DNA of 64,000 nt from DASVFB01 sp963815965 (GTDB lineage: Bacteria; Actinomycetota; Thermoleophilia; Gaiellales; Gaiellaceae), in NCBI GenBank assembly GCA_963815965.1, contig CAWFIT010000017.1, positions 1 through 64,000 of the forward strand, written 5' to 3'. A program made the translations under genes and the position numbers. Of this stretch, positions 37,349 through 48,794 are shown one piece after another; within the stretch, counting starts at the first letter, position 1; each line of letters starts with the position of its first letter. The notes beneath the pieces are model-generated. The model made no database searches, was not told the DNA's origin, and was given only the letters and a program-made list of their open reading frames with translations.

Positions 37349-39617
<2,269 letters not shown>

Positions 39618-39657
39618 GGGGTGCTCCACTCTCCTCGGGTTTGGTCTGCCGACCATA

Positions 39658-39680
39658 GTAGCTACACAATATGAAGCTAC
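39658..39680. promoter_or_regulatory. inverted repeat between lon and the rhodanese gene
   Basis: GTAGCT (39658-39663) and AGCTAC (39675-39680) form a dyad with an 11-nt AT-rich centre that overlaps the rhodanese start codon and lies 41 bp upstream of lon. It may be an operator or part of a promoter for either gene. It does not match the HspR or ClgR boxes known for actinobacterial lon and clp genes. Confidence 0.35.
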
Positions 39681-40039
39681 GGCAGACTTTGGGTGTGGAG
39701 ACAACCGTCGCCGGCATCGACCGAGAGGCCCTCTGGGGCAGGATCGAAAGCGGCGCCGACTTCGTCCTCGTCGACGCGCTGTCGCCGATGTCCTTTGCCG
39801 CGGCGCACCTTCCCGGGGCGATCAACCTGACGCCTGGGTGGGTCGACGAGCGCGCGCGGCGGCGCATTCCCGACTGGGACACCGAGGTCGTCGTCTACTG
39901 CCAGGGCGAGGACTGCGACAGCTCGGTCAAGGTCGCGCATCGCCTGCTGGAGCTCGGCTACCGGAACGTCCGCCATTACTCCGGAGGCGTGGACGACTGG
40001 AGGGACGCCGGCCTGCCGCTCGAGGGCGGCCGGGTCTAG
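39671..40039 (+). CDS. rhodanese-like sulfurtransferase domain protein
   Basis: A 122-residue single rhodanese domain: VLVDALSPMSFAAAHLPGAINL (CH2A motif) and the active-site loop VVYCQGEDCDSSVKVAHRL with the catalytic Cys at about residue 78 and a second Cys four residues on. It ends HYSGGVDDWRDAGLPLEGG. The single-domain form transfers sulfane sulfur between thiols in the cytosol. It starts inside an inverted repeat (GTAGCT...AGCTAC, 39658-39680) shared with the lon upstream region. Confidence 0.88.
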   Translation: MKLRQTLGVETTVAGIDREALWGRIESGADFVLVDALSPMSFAAAHLPGAINLTPGWVDERARRRIPDWDTEVVVYCQGEDCDSSVKVAHRLLELGYRNVRHYSGGVDDWRDAGLPLEGGRV

Positions 40040-40058
40040 CACACTCAGCCGCGCCGTG

Positions 40059-40072
40059 CGAACATATGTTCG
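40059..40072. promoter_or_regulatory. LexA (SOS) box overlapping the dinB start
   Basis: CGAACATATGTTCG is a perfect 14-bp palindrome and an exact match to the Gram-positive/actinobacterial SOS box pattern CGAAC-N4-GTTCG. It covers the ATG of dinB (40066), so LexA would block a very short-leader or leaderless transcript, or elongation. The gene is therefore very likely DNA-damage inducible. Confidence 0.85.
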
Positions 40073-41263
40073 TCGTGCGCGACGCGACGATCCTCCACGC
40101 CGACCTCGACGCGTTCTACGCGTCCGTCGAGCAGCGGGACGATCCGCATCTCCGCGGCCGGCCCGTGATCGTCGGCGCCGGTGTCGTGCTCGCGGCCAGC
40201 TACGAGGCGAAGGCCTTCGGCATCCGCACGGCGATGGGCGGAGCGAGGGCGCGCCGCCTGTGCCCGCACGCGGTCGTCGTCAGGCCGCGAATGTCGGCCT
40301 ACTCGGAGGCAAGCAAGGCGGTGTACGAGGTCTTCGACGACACGACGCCGCTCGTCGAGGGCCTCTCGATCGACGAGGCGTTCCTCGACGTTCGCGGCCT
40401 CGAGCGGATCTCGGGCACGCCTCCCGAGATCGCCGTCCGGCTGCGGGATGCCGTGCTCGAACGCGTCGGCCTGCCGATCACCGTCGGCGTAGCGAGGACG
40501 AAGTTCCTCGCGAAGGTGGCGAGCGGCGTGGCCAAGCCCGAAGGCGTGCTCGTCGTGCCTCCGCACCGTGAACTTGCGTTCCTCCACCCGCTCGCGGTCG
40601 AACGACTGTGGGGCGTCGGCGACGTGACCGCCGCGAAACTCCACGAACGCGGGAATCAGGACGGTCGGCCAGGTCGCCCGCCTCGGCGAGGCCACGCTCG
40701 TCTCACTGCTCGGCCGCGCATCAGGCCGCCACCTGTACGCGCTGGCGCACAACCGCGATCCCCGTCCCGTGCAGACCGGCCGGCGGCGCGGCTCGATCGG
40801 ATCGCAGTGCGCGCTCGGGCGCTCGCGCAGGTCGGCCGATTCGATCGACACCGTGCTCGTCGGCCTCGTCGACCGCGTCACGCGGAGGATGCGCAAGGCC
40901 GGCCGCGTCGGTCGGACCGTCGTCCTCAGGCTGCGCTTCGGCGACTTCTCGCGCGCGACTCGCTCGCACACGTTGCCTCGCGCAACGGCGCACACGCACA
41001 CGATCCTCTCCACGGCGCGTGGGTTGCTCGCGAGCGCGATGCCCCTGATCGAGCGCGAGGGCCTCACGCTCGTCGGCGTGGCGGTCGCGAACCTGGACGA
41101 CGACCGCGCCGTTCAGCTCGCGCTGCCGTTCGATTCCTTCAGCGGCGATGCGCTCGACGCCGCGCTGGACGAGGTACGGGCCCGCTTCGGCGTGAACGCG
41201 GTCACCCGCGCGGTGCTCCTCGGCCGCGACCTCGGCCTGACGGTGCCGCTTCTCCCCGACTGA
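40066..41263 (+). CDS. dinB: DNA polymerase IV (Y-family), one frame break
   Basis: About 398 residues after repair. Catalytic motifs ILHADLDAFYASVEQ (residues 8-22) and GLSIDEAFLDVRG (metal-binding Asp/Glu) are intact, as are AASYEAKAFGIRTAMG, VGVARTKFLAKVASG (palm) and LWGVGDVTAAKLHERG (thumb, HhH). At 40650-40653 a G run puts the rest in another frame. Removing one G gives RGIRTVGQVARLGEATLVSL and the little-finger domain to 41263. Performs error-prone translesion synthesis at stalled forks. The SOS box on its start codon supports damage control. An indel error is the simplest explanation for the break. Confidence 0.9.
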
Positions 41264-41266
41264 GAG

Positions 41267-42633
41267 CTACGACGGCGGGACGTTCTGGTTACGGCGCAGG
41301 ACGTTCTCCGGGTCGTAGCGCCGCTTGAGCGCCTGCAGGCGCGCGAAGGCCTCGTCGCCGAAGGCCGCGCGAACGCGCTCGATGGGCTCGTCCGCTTGCA
41401 TGTAGTTGACGTAGCCGCCGCCGCTGAACGACCACGGCTCGATCGCGGCAGCCGTCCCACGCGCCCACTCGATGTACTCACCGTCGAGGCCGGAATCCGT
41501 CCAGGTCGCCATGACGCTGACGTTGAACGCCGCGTTGCGAAAGCCCACTGCCGCGGAAGCGCCGTCGACGTCCTTCGGCGCGCCGTGGAGCGATTCGATC
41601 AGGATTCCACCGGGCGGCCGGCCCAGGGCGACGACGCGGCCGAGCAACTCGTCGAGCAGCTCGTCCGGGAGCTCGCGCACGAAATGACCCTTCCAGTAGT
41701 GCCGGTTCTCGCCGTAGGCGGAGTCGAACACGCGCTGCTGGTCGAGGAACGCGTGAGCGCGCACGTCCGTCGTCGACGAGCCCCGGCGCCGAGCGAAGCT
41801 CGCGGAGCGTCGGCAGGGTCGGCGTCCGAGCCCGTGTAGCACGGCGCGACGACGACGGCCGGCGTCAGCGACTCGTCCACCGAGATTCCCGCCTGAATGC
41901 TCAGGTCGCGCGGTGAACCGCCTGCGACGTCGCGGAAGCGGCGGAGCGCATCGCGGGCGCCCTCGCCCCCGAACGTCAGCAGTCCCCCGACGACACGATC
42001 GAGAGCGTGCAGGCGGAAGTCGAGGCGCGTCGCGACGCCGAAGTTCCCGCCTCCGCCGCGGAGCGCCCAGAGCAGATCGGCGTTCTCGTCCGCACTCGCG
42101 CGGATCACGTCGCCACTCGGCGTCACGACCTCGGCGCCGACGAGGTCGTCGCACGTCAGGCCGTGTTGCGCCGTCAGGTGGCCGATGCCGCCCCCGAGTG
42201 TGAGGCCGCACACGCCGGTCGAGCCGACCACGCCTCCCGGAGTGACGAGTCCGAACTCCTGAGTCGCGGCGTCGAAGTCGAGCCAGGTCGAGCCGCCGTC
42301 GGCGCGCGCGATCCCTGCGTCAGGGTCCACATCTACCGCGCGCATGGCCGAGAGATCGATCACGAGCCCGTCGTCGCACACGCAGTGCCCGGCGGGGTTG
42401 TGCCCGCCTCCGCGGACGGCAACTTCGAGCTCGTGCGCGCGCGCGAAATCGAGCGCAGCCACGACATCGCCGACGCCGACACAACGTGCGATCACCGCCG
42501 GCCGCCGGTCGATCAGAGCATTGAAGCCGCGGCGTGCCGCGTCGTACTCGTCGGATTCGGGCCCGATGACGTCGCCTACCAGCGAGCGCTGCAGCTCGGC
42601 CAGACTCTCCTCTGCGCGCATGCTTCCTGACAC
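41267..42633 (-). CDS. FAD-binding (BBE-like) oxidoreductase, third paralog, two frame breaks
   Basis: VAO-fold oxidase of about 455 residues. RGGGHNPAG (about residue 74) holds the FAD-linking His; STGVCGLTLGGGIGHL follows; the C-terminal LKRRYDPENVLRRNQNV is the BBE motif. Between about 41760 and 41820 the sequence passes through three frames (ending TGSDADPA, then LRELRSAPGLVDDG, then VRAHAFLDQQRVFDSAY), so two small indels are needed to restore it. The GTG at 42633 directly follows the stop of the upstream methyltransferase (TAGGTG), implying coupling; an ATG at 42621 is the alternative start. Confidence 0.82.
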
Positions 42634-43653
42634 CTAGCGGGGAGCCGCCGCGATCACGCTCATGTCACTTCGAGTCGGCGTCTCATCCTCGAGCTCGAAG
42701 CCCGCGGTGGCAAAGAGCGCCGCGAACTCGTCGACCGTGCGCTCGCGGCCGCCGGGACCGACGAGCATGTTCAGGTCGGAGAATTTCCCCGCGGAGCCTT
42801 CGTTCGGGGGCGCGAGGATCCGCTCCACGATGAGGAGCGTCGCGTCCGCGCGCATCGCGCGCCTGCAGATCCTCAGGATCGCCGCAGCTTCGGCGTCTTC
42901 CCAGTCGTGGATGATCGACTTCAGCACGTAGGCGTCGCCGCCTTCGGGTACCGATTCGAAGAAGCTCCCGCCGACCACGTGACAGCGATCCGCTACGCCT
43001 GCTGCCGTGAGCAGATCGTGAGCGAGAGCGACGACGTGCGGCTGGTCGAAGAGAACGCCTTTCATCGCAGGGTTTTTCGCCAGGAGTGCGGCCACGAGCG
43101 CACCGTGGCCGCCACCGACGTCGACGACCGTGCCGAAGCGATCGAACTCGTAGTTCTCGAGGAGCGCTGCATTGACACGGCGCGTCAGCGCGGTCATCGC
43201 CCCGTCGAAGATCGCGCTCTCCTCGGGGTGGTCTTCGCGGTACTCCCAGATCGACTTCCCGTACACGCTGCGAAAGGCGTTCTCCCCGGTCTGCACGCTG
43301 TCGAGCAGATGCGCCCACGCGTTCCAGTAATACGGCCGGCCGACGTACAACGCCCAGCCGGCAATCGACTCCGGCGAGTCGCTCCGCAGACGCTCGCCGA
43401 CCTCCGTGAGTGAAAAAGCGCGGCCCGGTTGTTCGCGCAAGATGCCGATGCTCGCAAGCGCTCGCAGCAGCCGGTACAGCGCGTCCGGATGCGCACCCGC
43501 CGACGAAGCGAGCTCGTCGACCGTGCGCGATCCGTCGGCGAGCAGGTCGGCGATGCCAAGCGTCGCGGCGACGTGCACGGCCTGAGACACCTGGTAGCCG
43601 ATGGTCAGGCGTCTGAGAGCCTCCGCCGGATCGTCTTCGCGCGGGGTCGCCAA
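42634..43653 (-). CDS. O-methyltransferase of the SAM-dependent plant/bacterial OMT type
   Basis: A 339-residue protein with an N-terminal dimerisation/winged-helix domain (SQAVHVAATLGIADLLADG, VDELASSAGAHPDALYRLLRALASIGIL) and a C-terminal SAM domain with VVDVGGGHGALVAALL, VLFDQPHVV, YVLKSIIHDWEDAEAAAILRIC (catalytic His in the IHDW motif) and LLIVERIL. Such enzymes methylate phenolic or polyketide hydroxyls. It starts with TTG at 43653, right after the GH15 stop. Pairing with an FAD oxidase hints at tailoring of an aromatic metabolite, which is inference. Confidence 0.88.
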   Translation of the reverse strand: MATPREDDPAEALRRLTIGYQVSQAVHVAATLGIADLLADGSRTVDELASSAGAHPDALYRLLRALASIGILREQPGRAFSLTEVGERLRSDSPESIAGWALYVGRPYYWNAWAHLLDSVQTGENAFRSVYGKSIWEYREDHPEESAIFDGAMTALTRRVNAALLENYEFDRFGTVVDVGGGHGALVAALLAKNPAMKGVLFDQPHVVALAHDLLTAAGVADRCHVVGGSFFESVPEGGDAYVLKSIIHDWEDAEAAAILRICRRAMRADATLLIVERILAPPNEGSAGKFSDLNMLVGPGGRERTVDEFAALFATAGFELEDETPTRSDMSVIAAAPR

Positions 43654-43654
43654 G

Positions 43655-46600
43655 CTAGGGGATCGTGACGCCGCTGAGCACCACGGGGCCGAGCAGGTAG
43701 TCGAGCTCGACGGACTGCTGGAGCGGCGGAGTGGCGATTACGTCCATCGCCTTCGGGACGGTGCCCGGATTGACCGCGCAGTGCGGGTCGGCGCTCGCGG
43801 ACGCACAGACTCCGAACTGGAACTCCTGCGGCGTCGGAGCGAAGGTGCGCGCACGGTCGTCACTGAACCCGTCCTGTCCCGTGAGCACGACCGTGAACCC
43901 CCAGCCCGGTCCGGGTGTGCCGAGAGTCGCCTTCGAGACTCGGAACGTGATGAAGCGGGAGATCTGGTTCGCGCTGATCGTGACGGTACCCACGGTCGCG
44001 CCGGAGGCGTTGATGTAGCGCTGGCCGAAACCTTCCACCTGGATCAGGCGGCTCCATGCGAACGCAGATGCGATGGTGAAGTTGCGCAACGGGTGCGCGG
44101 GATTGGTCGAGGTTGTCGCCGCGCTCGGGTCGCGCACATAGACGTCGACGAGCTGCGCGCCGAGCGAGCTGCCGAACGTCGGCGTGAGATCGCGTGTCTT
44201 CAACCGGAAGATGACGTCCGAGCCGGCGTCGTAGACCTGGAACTGCTGAATGTCGAAGGCGCCGGCGTGGAAGGCGGCGTTCGTCGGGTACGCGAAGTTG
44301 CCCGGTCCGTTGTCGTCGCCGTTCGGGTCGGTGACGTCGAGCAACAGCGTCCCCGGCACGAAGTCGAACACGACCGTCCGCTGCTCGTGCGCCGTCCCGC
44401 CGCTCGGGCTGACCGCGATTACGTTGAGAACGGTCGTCCCGCCGGTGATCGCGACGTCGACGCTGAAGGAACCGTTCGTGACCACAGCCGAGGCGATGGT
44501 CGTCGCCGAGTCGGCGTCGGTGTTCGTCGCCGAGACGTACACCGTGTTGCCCGGCGCGGTGGTGCCTGTAACCGTGACCGGAGACCCTCCAACGGACGAC
44601 TTGTCCGCCGGGCTCGTCACCGTCAAGGTCGTCGAGCCCTGCGTGTGGGCGACATAGCGCGAGTTCGTCACGGCCGGCAGAGCGACGTTCCGGCCGGCGG
44701 CCAGATCCGCGGCGAGCCGTACGAACGACGCAGCCGACCACGTCAGCGGCGAGGCCGAGCCTGCCGCGCCGCCGTTCACGAAACCGATCGAAGCGAGCGT
44801 CGGGTCCGTGCCGTACGGGGAGGCGGCGAGGTCCGGCAGCTCCCAGTCCTGTTCGGGGATCAGGCCCACGCCGGACGCAAACCGGCTCATGCCGAGGAGC
44901 AGCGTCGCCGCCGTAGGGTTGTCGCCGGTCGCGAGCTCTTGCTCGCCGCGTTCCGCGGAGAGTGCAGGCCAGAGATGCCCGGTGCCCACGCCGCTCGGCG
45001 CCCACGGACGTCCGTCGTTTCCCCGGTCGCCGTAGCCGTCGCCGTTATAGCGATGCCAGCCCGGGCCGCTGGTCGTCGCGGTCCTGATCTTCGCGTCGAC
45101 GATCGGCAGCGACTGGATGACGTCTGCGTCGGTCGAGGGAAGCTCGCCGAGGCGCACGAGCTCGAGGAAGCCGGCGTCGATGACCTCGCGCTGGTCGAGC
45201 GTCGGCCCGCCGTTGCCGACGTTGTACGAGACCGCCTCGTTCGGGTCGCCGTTCTTCGACAGGCGGATGAAGTACGGGTGCGCAGCCAGCGGGCCGTTCG
45301 TCGTCACCGTCCAGCCTTTGACCGATCGCTGCCAGTCGTCGGCGACGCCGAGCCATACCGCGGCCGATGTCGTGTCGCCGTTTGCCCTGGCAAGGTCGGC
45401 CGCAGCAACGAGACCGGCGATCTCAGCCGCGATCGTGGACGGCGAGAAGCCGCCCTGCTCCTCCCACCGTTCCGAACCGAACGACGGGCCGTGCGCGATC
45501 AAGAAGTTCGCCGCAGGCTTGATGTGGTTCGCGTAGAGCGACGGGTCGGTGAGGCCGAGCTGCTGTGCCATCAGGATCGGGTATGCGCATTCGTCGAGTT
45601 GCGTCCCGAACGTGTCGGGCGCGACCTTCCCGTTGACGAGGCTGTTGCGAGGCATCGAGCCGTCGGGCAGCTGTTGCCGCTCGAACAGGAACAGCGTCGC
45701 GTCGCGCGCCGTCGCGAGGTCGCCGTCCGCGAGCAGCCCTGTCCACGCCTCGTAGAGATCGCGCGCGAACACCTCGCGGTAGGAGCCGAAGTACGTGTTC
45801 GCCGGGTCGCCCGCCGAGACCGCCTGGCCCCACGGCGAGGCGAGGCTCGCGACGATAGCGCCGGGGAACGTCTTGTCCTCGGACGCCTTGATCACGTTCG
45901 CGCTGACGTAGTACGCGTCCTCGACTTGCTTGCGCTCCGCGGCGTCGAGGCCGCGCAGCTTCTCGGTTCGAGGCTTGTTCAGCGCATTGTCGTACTTCTT
46001 CCAGCCCTTCTTGTAGCGCGAGAGAGCCTCAGCGAAGTCGGTGCCGAGCGAACCCTCGGCGGTGTCGACGGCTTCGGCCTGAGAAGCGCCGAAGCCCAGT
46101 GCTAGCAACGTGTTGCCTTCTCCGTTGAGCGTCACGCGCGCCGTCTGGACGACGTTGCCGTTCGCCGCGTCCGCCGGCGTCTGCGTGAGCGCGTGCGACG
46201 CATCGAGCTGCACGAGCCCGTCGTCTGCCCCACCGGCGAAGCCGCTCGACGCCTCCGAGAACGAGCCGTCGAGCGCGGCATACACCGGCTGTGCGTAGTC
46301 ACGGTTCACTGCGTTCGTCGCGGTGACCGGATCGGAAGCGACGAGCACCTTGTGGCCGAGTGATTCGTCCACCGTCGCGTTGTCGGCGCCGCCGTTGCCC
46401 GGGCCGCCGCCGCCGTTTCCGTTCACGGTCGGATCGAAGCGCACGTAGAGGTGGTAGCCGGCGTCGCTCGGCTCGAGATTGACGCGCATGAGGACCGTGT
46501 TCCGGTCCGGGTCGGTTATGTATTCGGTCTCGATCCGGTACCTGCCGGTCTTCGCGGTCGCCGTCACCTCGCAGGCCATGCCGCCTGTTTCATGAACCGC

Positions 46601-47512
46601 CCTGACGCTGTAGTTCATGTCGCGCGTCTGGAGGTCGGTGAACGTCGCGCCGTCGGTGACGACGTATTGCAGCGTCTCGACATTCGTGGTGTCGACGGTC
46701 GGGTAGTAGACGTCGCTCAGGACACCGTTCGCGACCGTGTACCAGACCTTCGAGGTGGTGTTGCGCGCCGTGCCGAGGCAGTCCTTCCGCGCGAGGTCGA
46801 AATGCGACAGCGCCCCGTGAGCGGGTGGAACGGTGATCGTCAGTATGTGTGAGGTCGCGTCGTAGCTAAAGGTGACCTTGGCGTTGTCGTCCGCGACGGT
46901 GAACGCGATGTTCGCTCCGCCCGGAACGCCACCAAGTCCGTAGTTCTCGTCCCAGCTCTCGTTGATCGCGACCTTCGCCTCGTACGAACCGTGCAACAGG
47001 GCCGTCGTCTCGAACGTGTAGATCCCGTCGCCGTCGGGATCCTGGAGCCACGAACGGAGGCAGCTCGGATCCCAGTCGCCCGGGCAGCCGAGCTCGGACT
47101 GGAAGCTTCCCGGCGCGACCGCGATCACCGAGCTTTTGTTGTCCGTGATCCAGTGGCTCTTGTGGTCGTAGTAGAACTTGACCTCTCCGCTCGCGGGCAG
47201 GTTGAGCGGGATGTTCGCGCCGCCGGTGTGGAGGCCGTAGTTCTCGTCCCACCCGTTGTTGAGCGCGGCCTTGTACTCGTAGTCGCCGGCTGGCAGGTTG
47301 AACGTCCCCTGCCAGACGTCGTCGCCCGCGTCGTAGGACAGGTGCGTCAGCGCGCAGTCGGGCTGCCAGTCGGCCGAGCAGCCGAGCTCGGATTGGAGCG
47401 ACCCGGCGATCGTCACCGAGGCCGGATTGGGCGTATGAGACGCACTTGCCGCCGTAACCAGCAGCAGAGCCACTCCAGCAAGCGCGACCGATGCAACGCG
47501 AAGCTTCCTCAC
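43655..47512 (-). CDS. secreted GH15 glucoamylase/glucodextranase, multidomain
   Basis: A 1285-residue exported glycosidase. The GTG at 47512 follows GGGAGGAG; the signal peptide is RVASVALAGVALLLVTAASA. Two pullulanase-type X25 modules (GSLQSELGCSADWQPDC and GSFQSELGCPGDWDPSC, each ending WDENYG) occupy residues about 30-215. The glucodextranase N-domain starts near 235. The (alpha/alpha)6 GH15 domain (about 490-890) has YREVFARDLYEAWTG, SERWEEQGGFSPSTIAAEI (probable acid Glu) and GHLWPALSAERGEQELATG (probable base Glu). An Ig-like domain with TSPADKSSVGGSPVTVTG and a C-terminal glucodextran_C-like domain end it. It should release glucose from extracellular alpha-glucans. Confidence 0.92.
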   Translation of the reverse strand: MRKLRVASVALAGVALLLVTAASASHTPNPASVTIAGSLQSELGCSADWQPDCALTHLSYDAGDDVWQGTFNLPAGDYEYKAALNNGWDENYGLHTGGANIPLNLPASGEVKFYYDHKSHWITDNKSSVIAVAPGSFQSELGCPGDWDPSCLRSWLQDPDGDGIYTFETTALLHGSYEAKVAINESWDENYGLGGVPGGANIAFTVADDNAKVTFSYDATSHILTITVPPAHGALSHFDLARKDCLGTARNTTSKVWYTVANGVLSDVYYPTVDTTNVETLQYVVTDGATFTDLQTRDMNYSVRAVHETGGMACEVTATAKTGRYRIETEYITDPDRNTVLMRVNLEPSDAGYHLYVRFDPTVNGNGGGGPGNGGADNATVDESLGHKVLVASDPVTATNAVNRDYAQPVYAALDGSFSEASSGFAGGADDGLVQLDASHALTQTPADAANGNVVQTARVTLNGEGNTLLALGFGASQAEAVDTAEGSLGTDFAEALSRYKKGWKKYDNALNKPRTEKLRGLDAAERKQVEDAYYVSANVIKASEDKTFPGAIVASLASPWGQAVSAGDPANTYFGSYREVFARDLYEAWTGLLADGDLATARDATLFLFERQQLPDGSMPRNSLVNGKVAPDTFGTQLDECAYPILMAQQLGLTDPSLYANHIKPAANFLIAHGPSFGSERWEEQGGFSPSTIAAEIAGLVAAADLARANGDTTSAAVWLGVADDWQRSVKGWTVTTNGPLAAHPYFIRLSKNGDPNEAVSYNVGNGGPTLDQREVIDAGFLELVRLGELPSTDADVIQSLPIVDAKIRTATTSGPGWHRYNGDGYGDRGNDGRPWAPSGVGTGHLWPALSAERGEQELATGDNPTAATLLLGMSRFASGVGLIPEQDWELPDLAASPYGTDPTLASIGFVNGGAAGSASPLTWSAASFVRLAADLAAGRNVALPAVTNSRYVAHTQGSTTLTVTSPADKSSVGGSPVTVTGTTAPGNTVYVSATNTDADSATTIASAVVTNGSFSVDVAITGGTTVLNVIAVSPSGGTAHEQRTVVFDFVPGTLLLDVTDPNGDDNGPGNFAYPTNAAFHAGAFDIQQFQVYDAGSDVIFRLKTRDLTPTFGSSLGAQLVDVYVRDPSAATTSTNPAHPLRNFTIASAFAWSRLIQVEGFGQRYINASGATVGTVTISANQISRFITFRVSKATLGTPGPGWGFTVVLTGQDGFSDDRARTFAPTPQEFQFGVCASASADPHCAVNPGTVPKAMDVIATPPLQQSVELDYLLGPVVLSGVTIP

Positions 47513-47618
47513 AGCGCTCCTCCCACCCCGATTCAGCCAACCATACAGCGCTGCCGCCGCCGGCTCAGCCGGTACGGTGTCCCCGAACGCCGACGCCCCA
47601 GAGGAGAGGAAGGCCTGG

Positions 47619-47813
47619 ATGAGTCCGGCCAAGAAACGTCAGACGATGGGCAAGGTGACGCGGGAACGCGAGCTCAAGGAGCGCCGAGCCCTGAAGCAAG
47701 AGAAGAAGGAAGCGCGGAGGGCGGCTGCCGCCGAAAAGACTGCAGAAGAGGCCGACGGGACGTTCCCGGCGCCCGAGGACGACGCCGAGCCCGAAGCCGA
47801 GGCCGCGGACTAG
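47619..47813 (+). CDS. small highly charged protein
   Basis: Protein of 64 residues starting at the ATG at 47619, with GAGGAGAGGAAGG upstream. It begins SPAKKRQTMGKVTRERELKE and is a long basic helix (ERRALKQEKKEARRAAAAEK) ending in an acidic tail. This matches the small Lys/Arg-rich proteins common in actinobacteria whose function is unknown. A weak GGCGCC-CGGA-GGCGCC hairpin follows the gene near 47841-47856. Confidence 0.7.
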   Translation: MSPAKKRQTMGKVTRERELKERRALKQEKKEARRAAAAEKTAEEADGTFPAPEDDAEPEAEAAD

Positions 47814-47937
47814 CCGAACGTCAATGCGGGAGCAACGCGAAGGCGCCCGGAGGCGCCCTTCGGTCGATCGCCCTCTGCAGCCAGTTCTGCCGTAACCAAT
47901 CGACCGTTGCAGCCGAAAACTTGAGGCGCGTCCCTCG

Positions 47938-48747
47938 TTAGAGGGATGCCGCCACATCGCCGAGCGCGCTGAAGCTGCCGCCGGCCGCGAGGCATTGCTC
48001 GATGAACTGCTCGAGCATCGCGATCCGGTGGCCGCGCCCAATCACCTGCGGGTGCATGCAGACGGTCAGGACGCCTCCGTCGACATGCTCGTGCATCCAG
48101 TCGAACTCGCCGCGCCAGATCTCGAGCACCGCGCTCGGCGGCGCACCGCCCTTGCGGTACGGATCGAAGTTGAACTGGAAGTGGACCCAGTCGTCGAGCT
48201 CGAACGACATGGGCAGCTCCCAGAGGCGCGACTCTCGGCCGCGGACGAGCGGCTCGGTGCGCGAGACACTGTCTCCGATCCGCGGATGGAACGGGCGATA
48301 GTCGTCGGCCATGAGGCTCGAGTCGTAGACGAAGCCGTGCTCCTCCACGAGCTCGAGGGTCGAAGCGGAGAGATCGGCCGACGGCGAGCGGTAGCCGAGT
48401 GGACGAACTCCGATCCGCTCGAGCACGTCGAGCGCGCGCTCCATGTCAGCGAGCTCCTCGTCGCGTGACTGCTGCGAAGGATCGACGTGTGCGTAGGAAT
48501 GGTGCGCGACCTCGTGGCCGCGCTCGAGGATCGACTGCGTCTCGTGAGGGAACGACTCCACCGTGTGCCCTGGCACGAAGAAGGTGGCGCGAATGCCATG
48601 CCGGTCGAGCAGCTCGAGCACGCGGGGCACGCCGACGCGTGCGCCGTACTCGCCCCGGGCGAGCATCGCGGGGGTCGTTTTCGCGTAGCCGAACCACACC
48701 GAGAGAGCGTCGAAATCGAAGGAAAGGCAGACCGTGCTCGCCGGCAT
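47938..48747 (-). CDS. polysaccharide deacetylase family protein
   Basis: Protein of 269 residues with a CE4/NodB fold. SFDFDALSVW holds the catalytic Asp pair, VAHHSYAHVDPSQQ the two metal His (HSYAH), GYRSPSADLSASTLELVEEHGFVYDSSLMADDY the conserved R-S-P motif, and LTVCMHPQVIGRG the last catalytic His. No signal peptide, so it is probably cytosolic. It may act on small amides or imides (PuuE or chitooligosaccharide type) rather than on cell wall. Start ATG at 48747. Confidence 0.88.
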   Translation of the reverse strand: MPASTVCLSFDFDALSVWFGYAKTTPAMLARGEYGARVGVPRVLELLDRHGIRATFFVPGHTVESFPHETQSILERGHEVAHHSYAHVDPSQQSRDEELADMERALDVLERIGVRPLGYRSPSADLSASTLELVEEHGFVYDSSLMADDYRPFHPRIGDSVSRTEPLVRGRESRLWELPMSFELDDWVHFQFNFDPYRKGGAPPSAVLEIWRGEFDWMHEHVDGGVLTVCMHPQVIGRGHRIAMLEQFIEQCLAAGGSFSALGDVAASL

Positions 48748-48794
48748 CGCGTGATGCTAACCACCGGCCGTCGTGTACGTCTCATCGTCTCCAG

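Noticed and set aside
43601..46105. An 834-residue plus-strand frame opposite the GH15 gene
   Set aside because: No domains, very high arginine content, and it lies antisense to an unmistakable glucoamylase.
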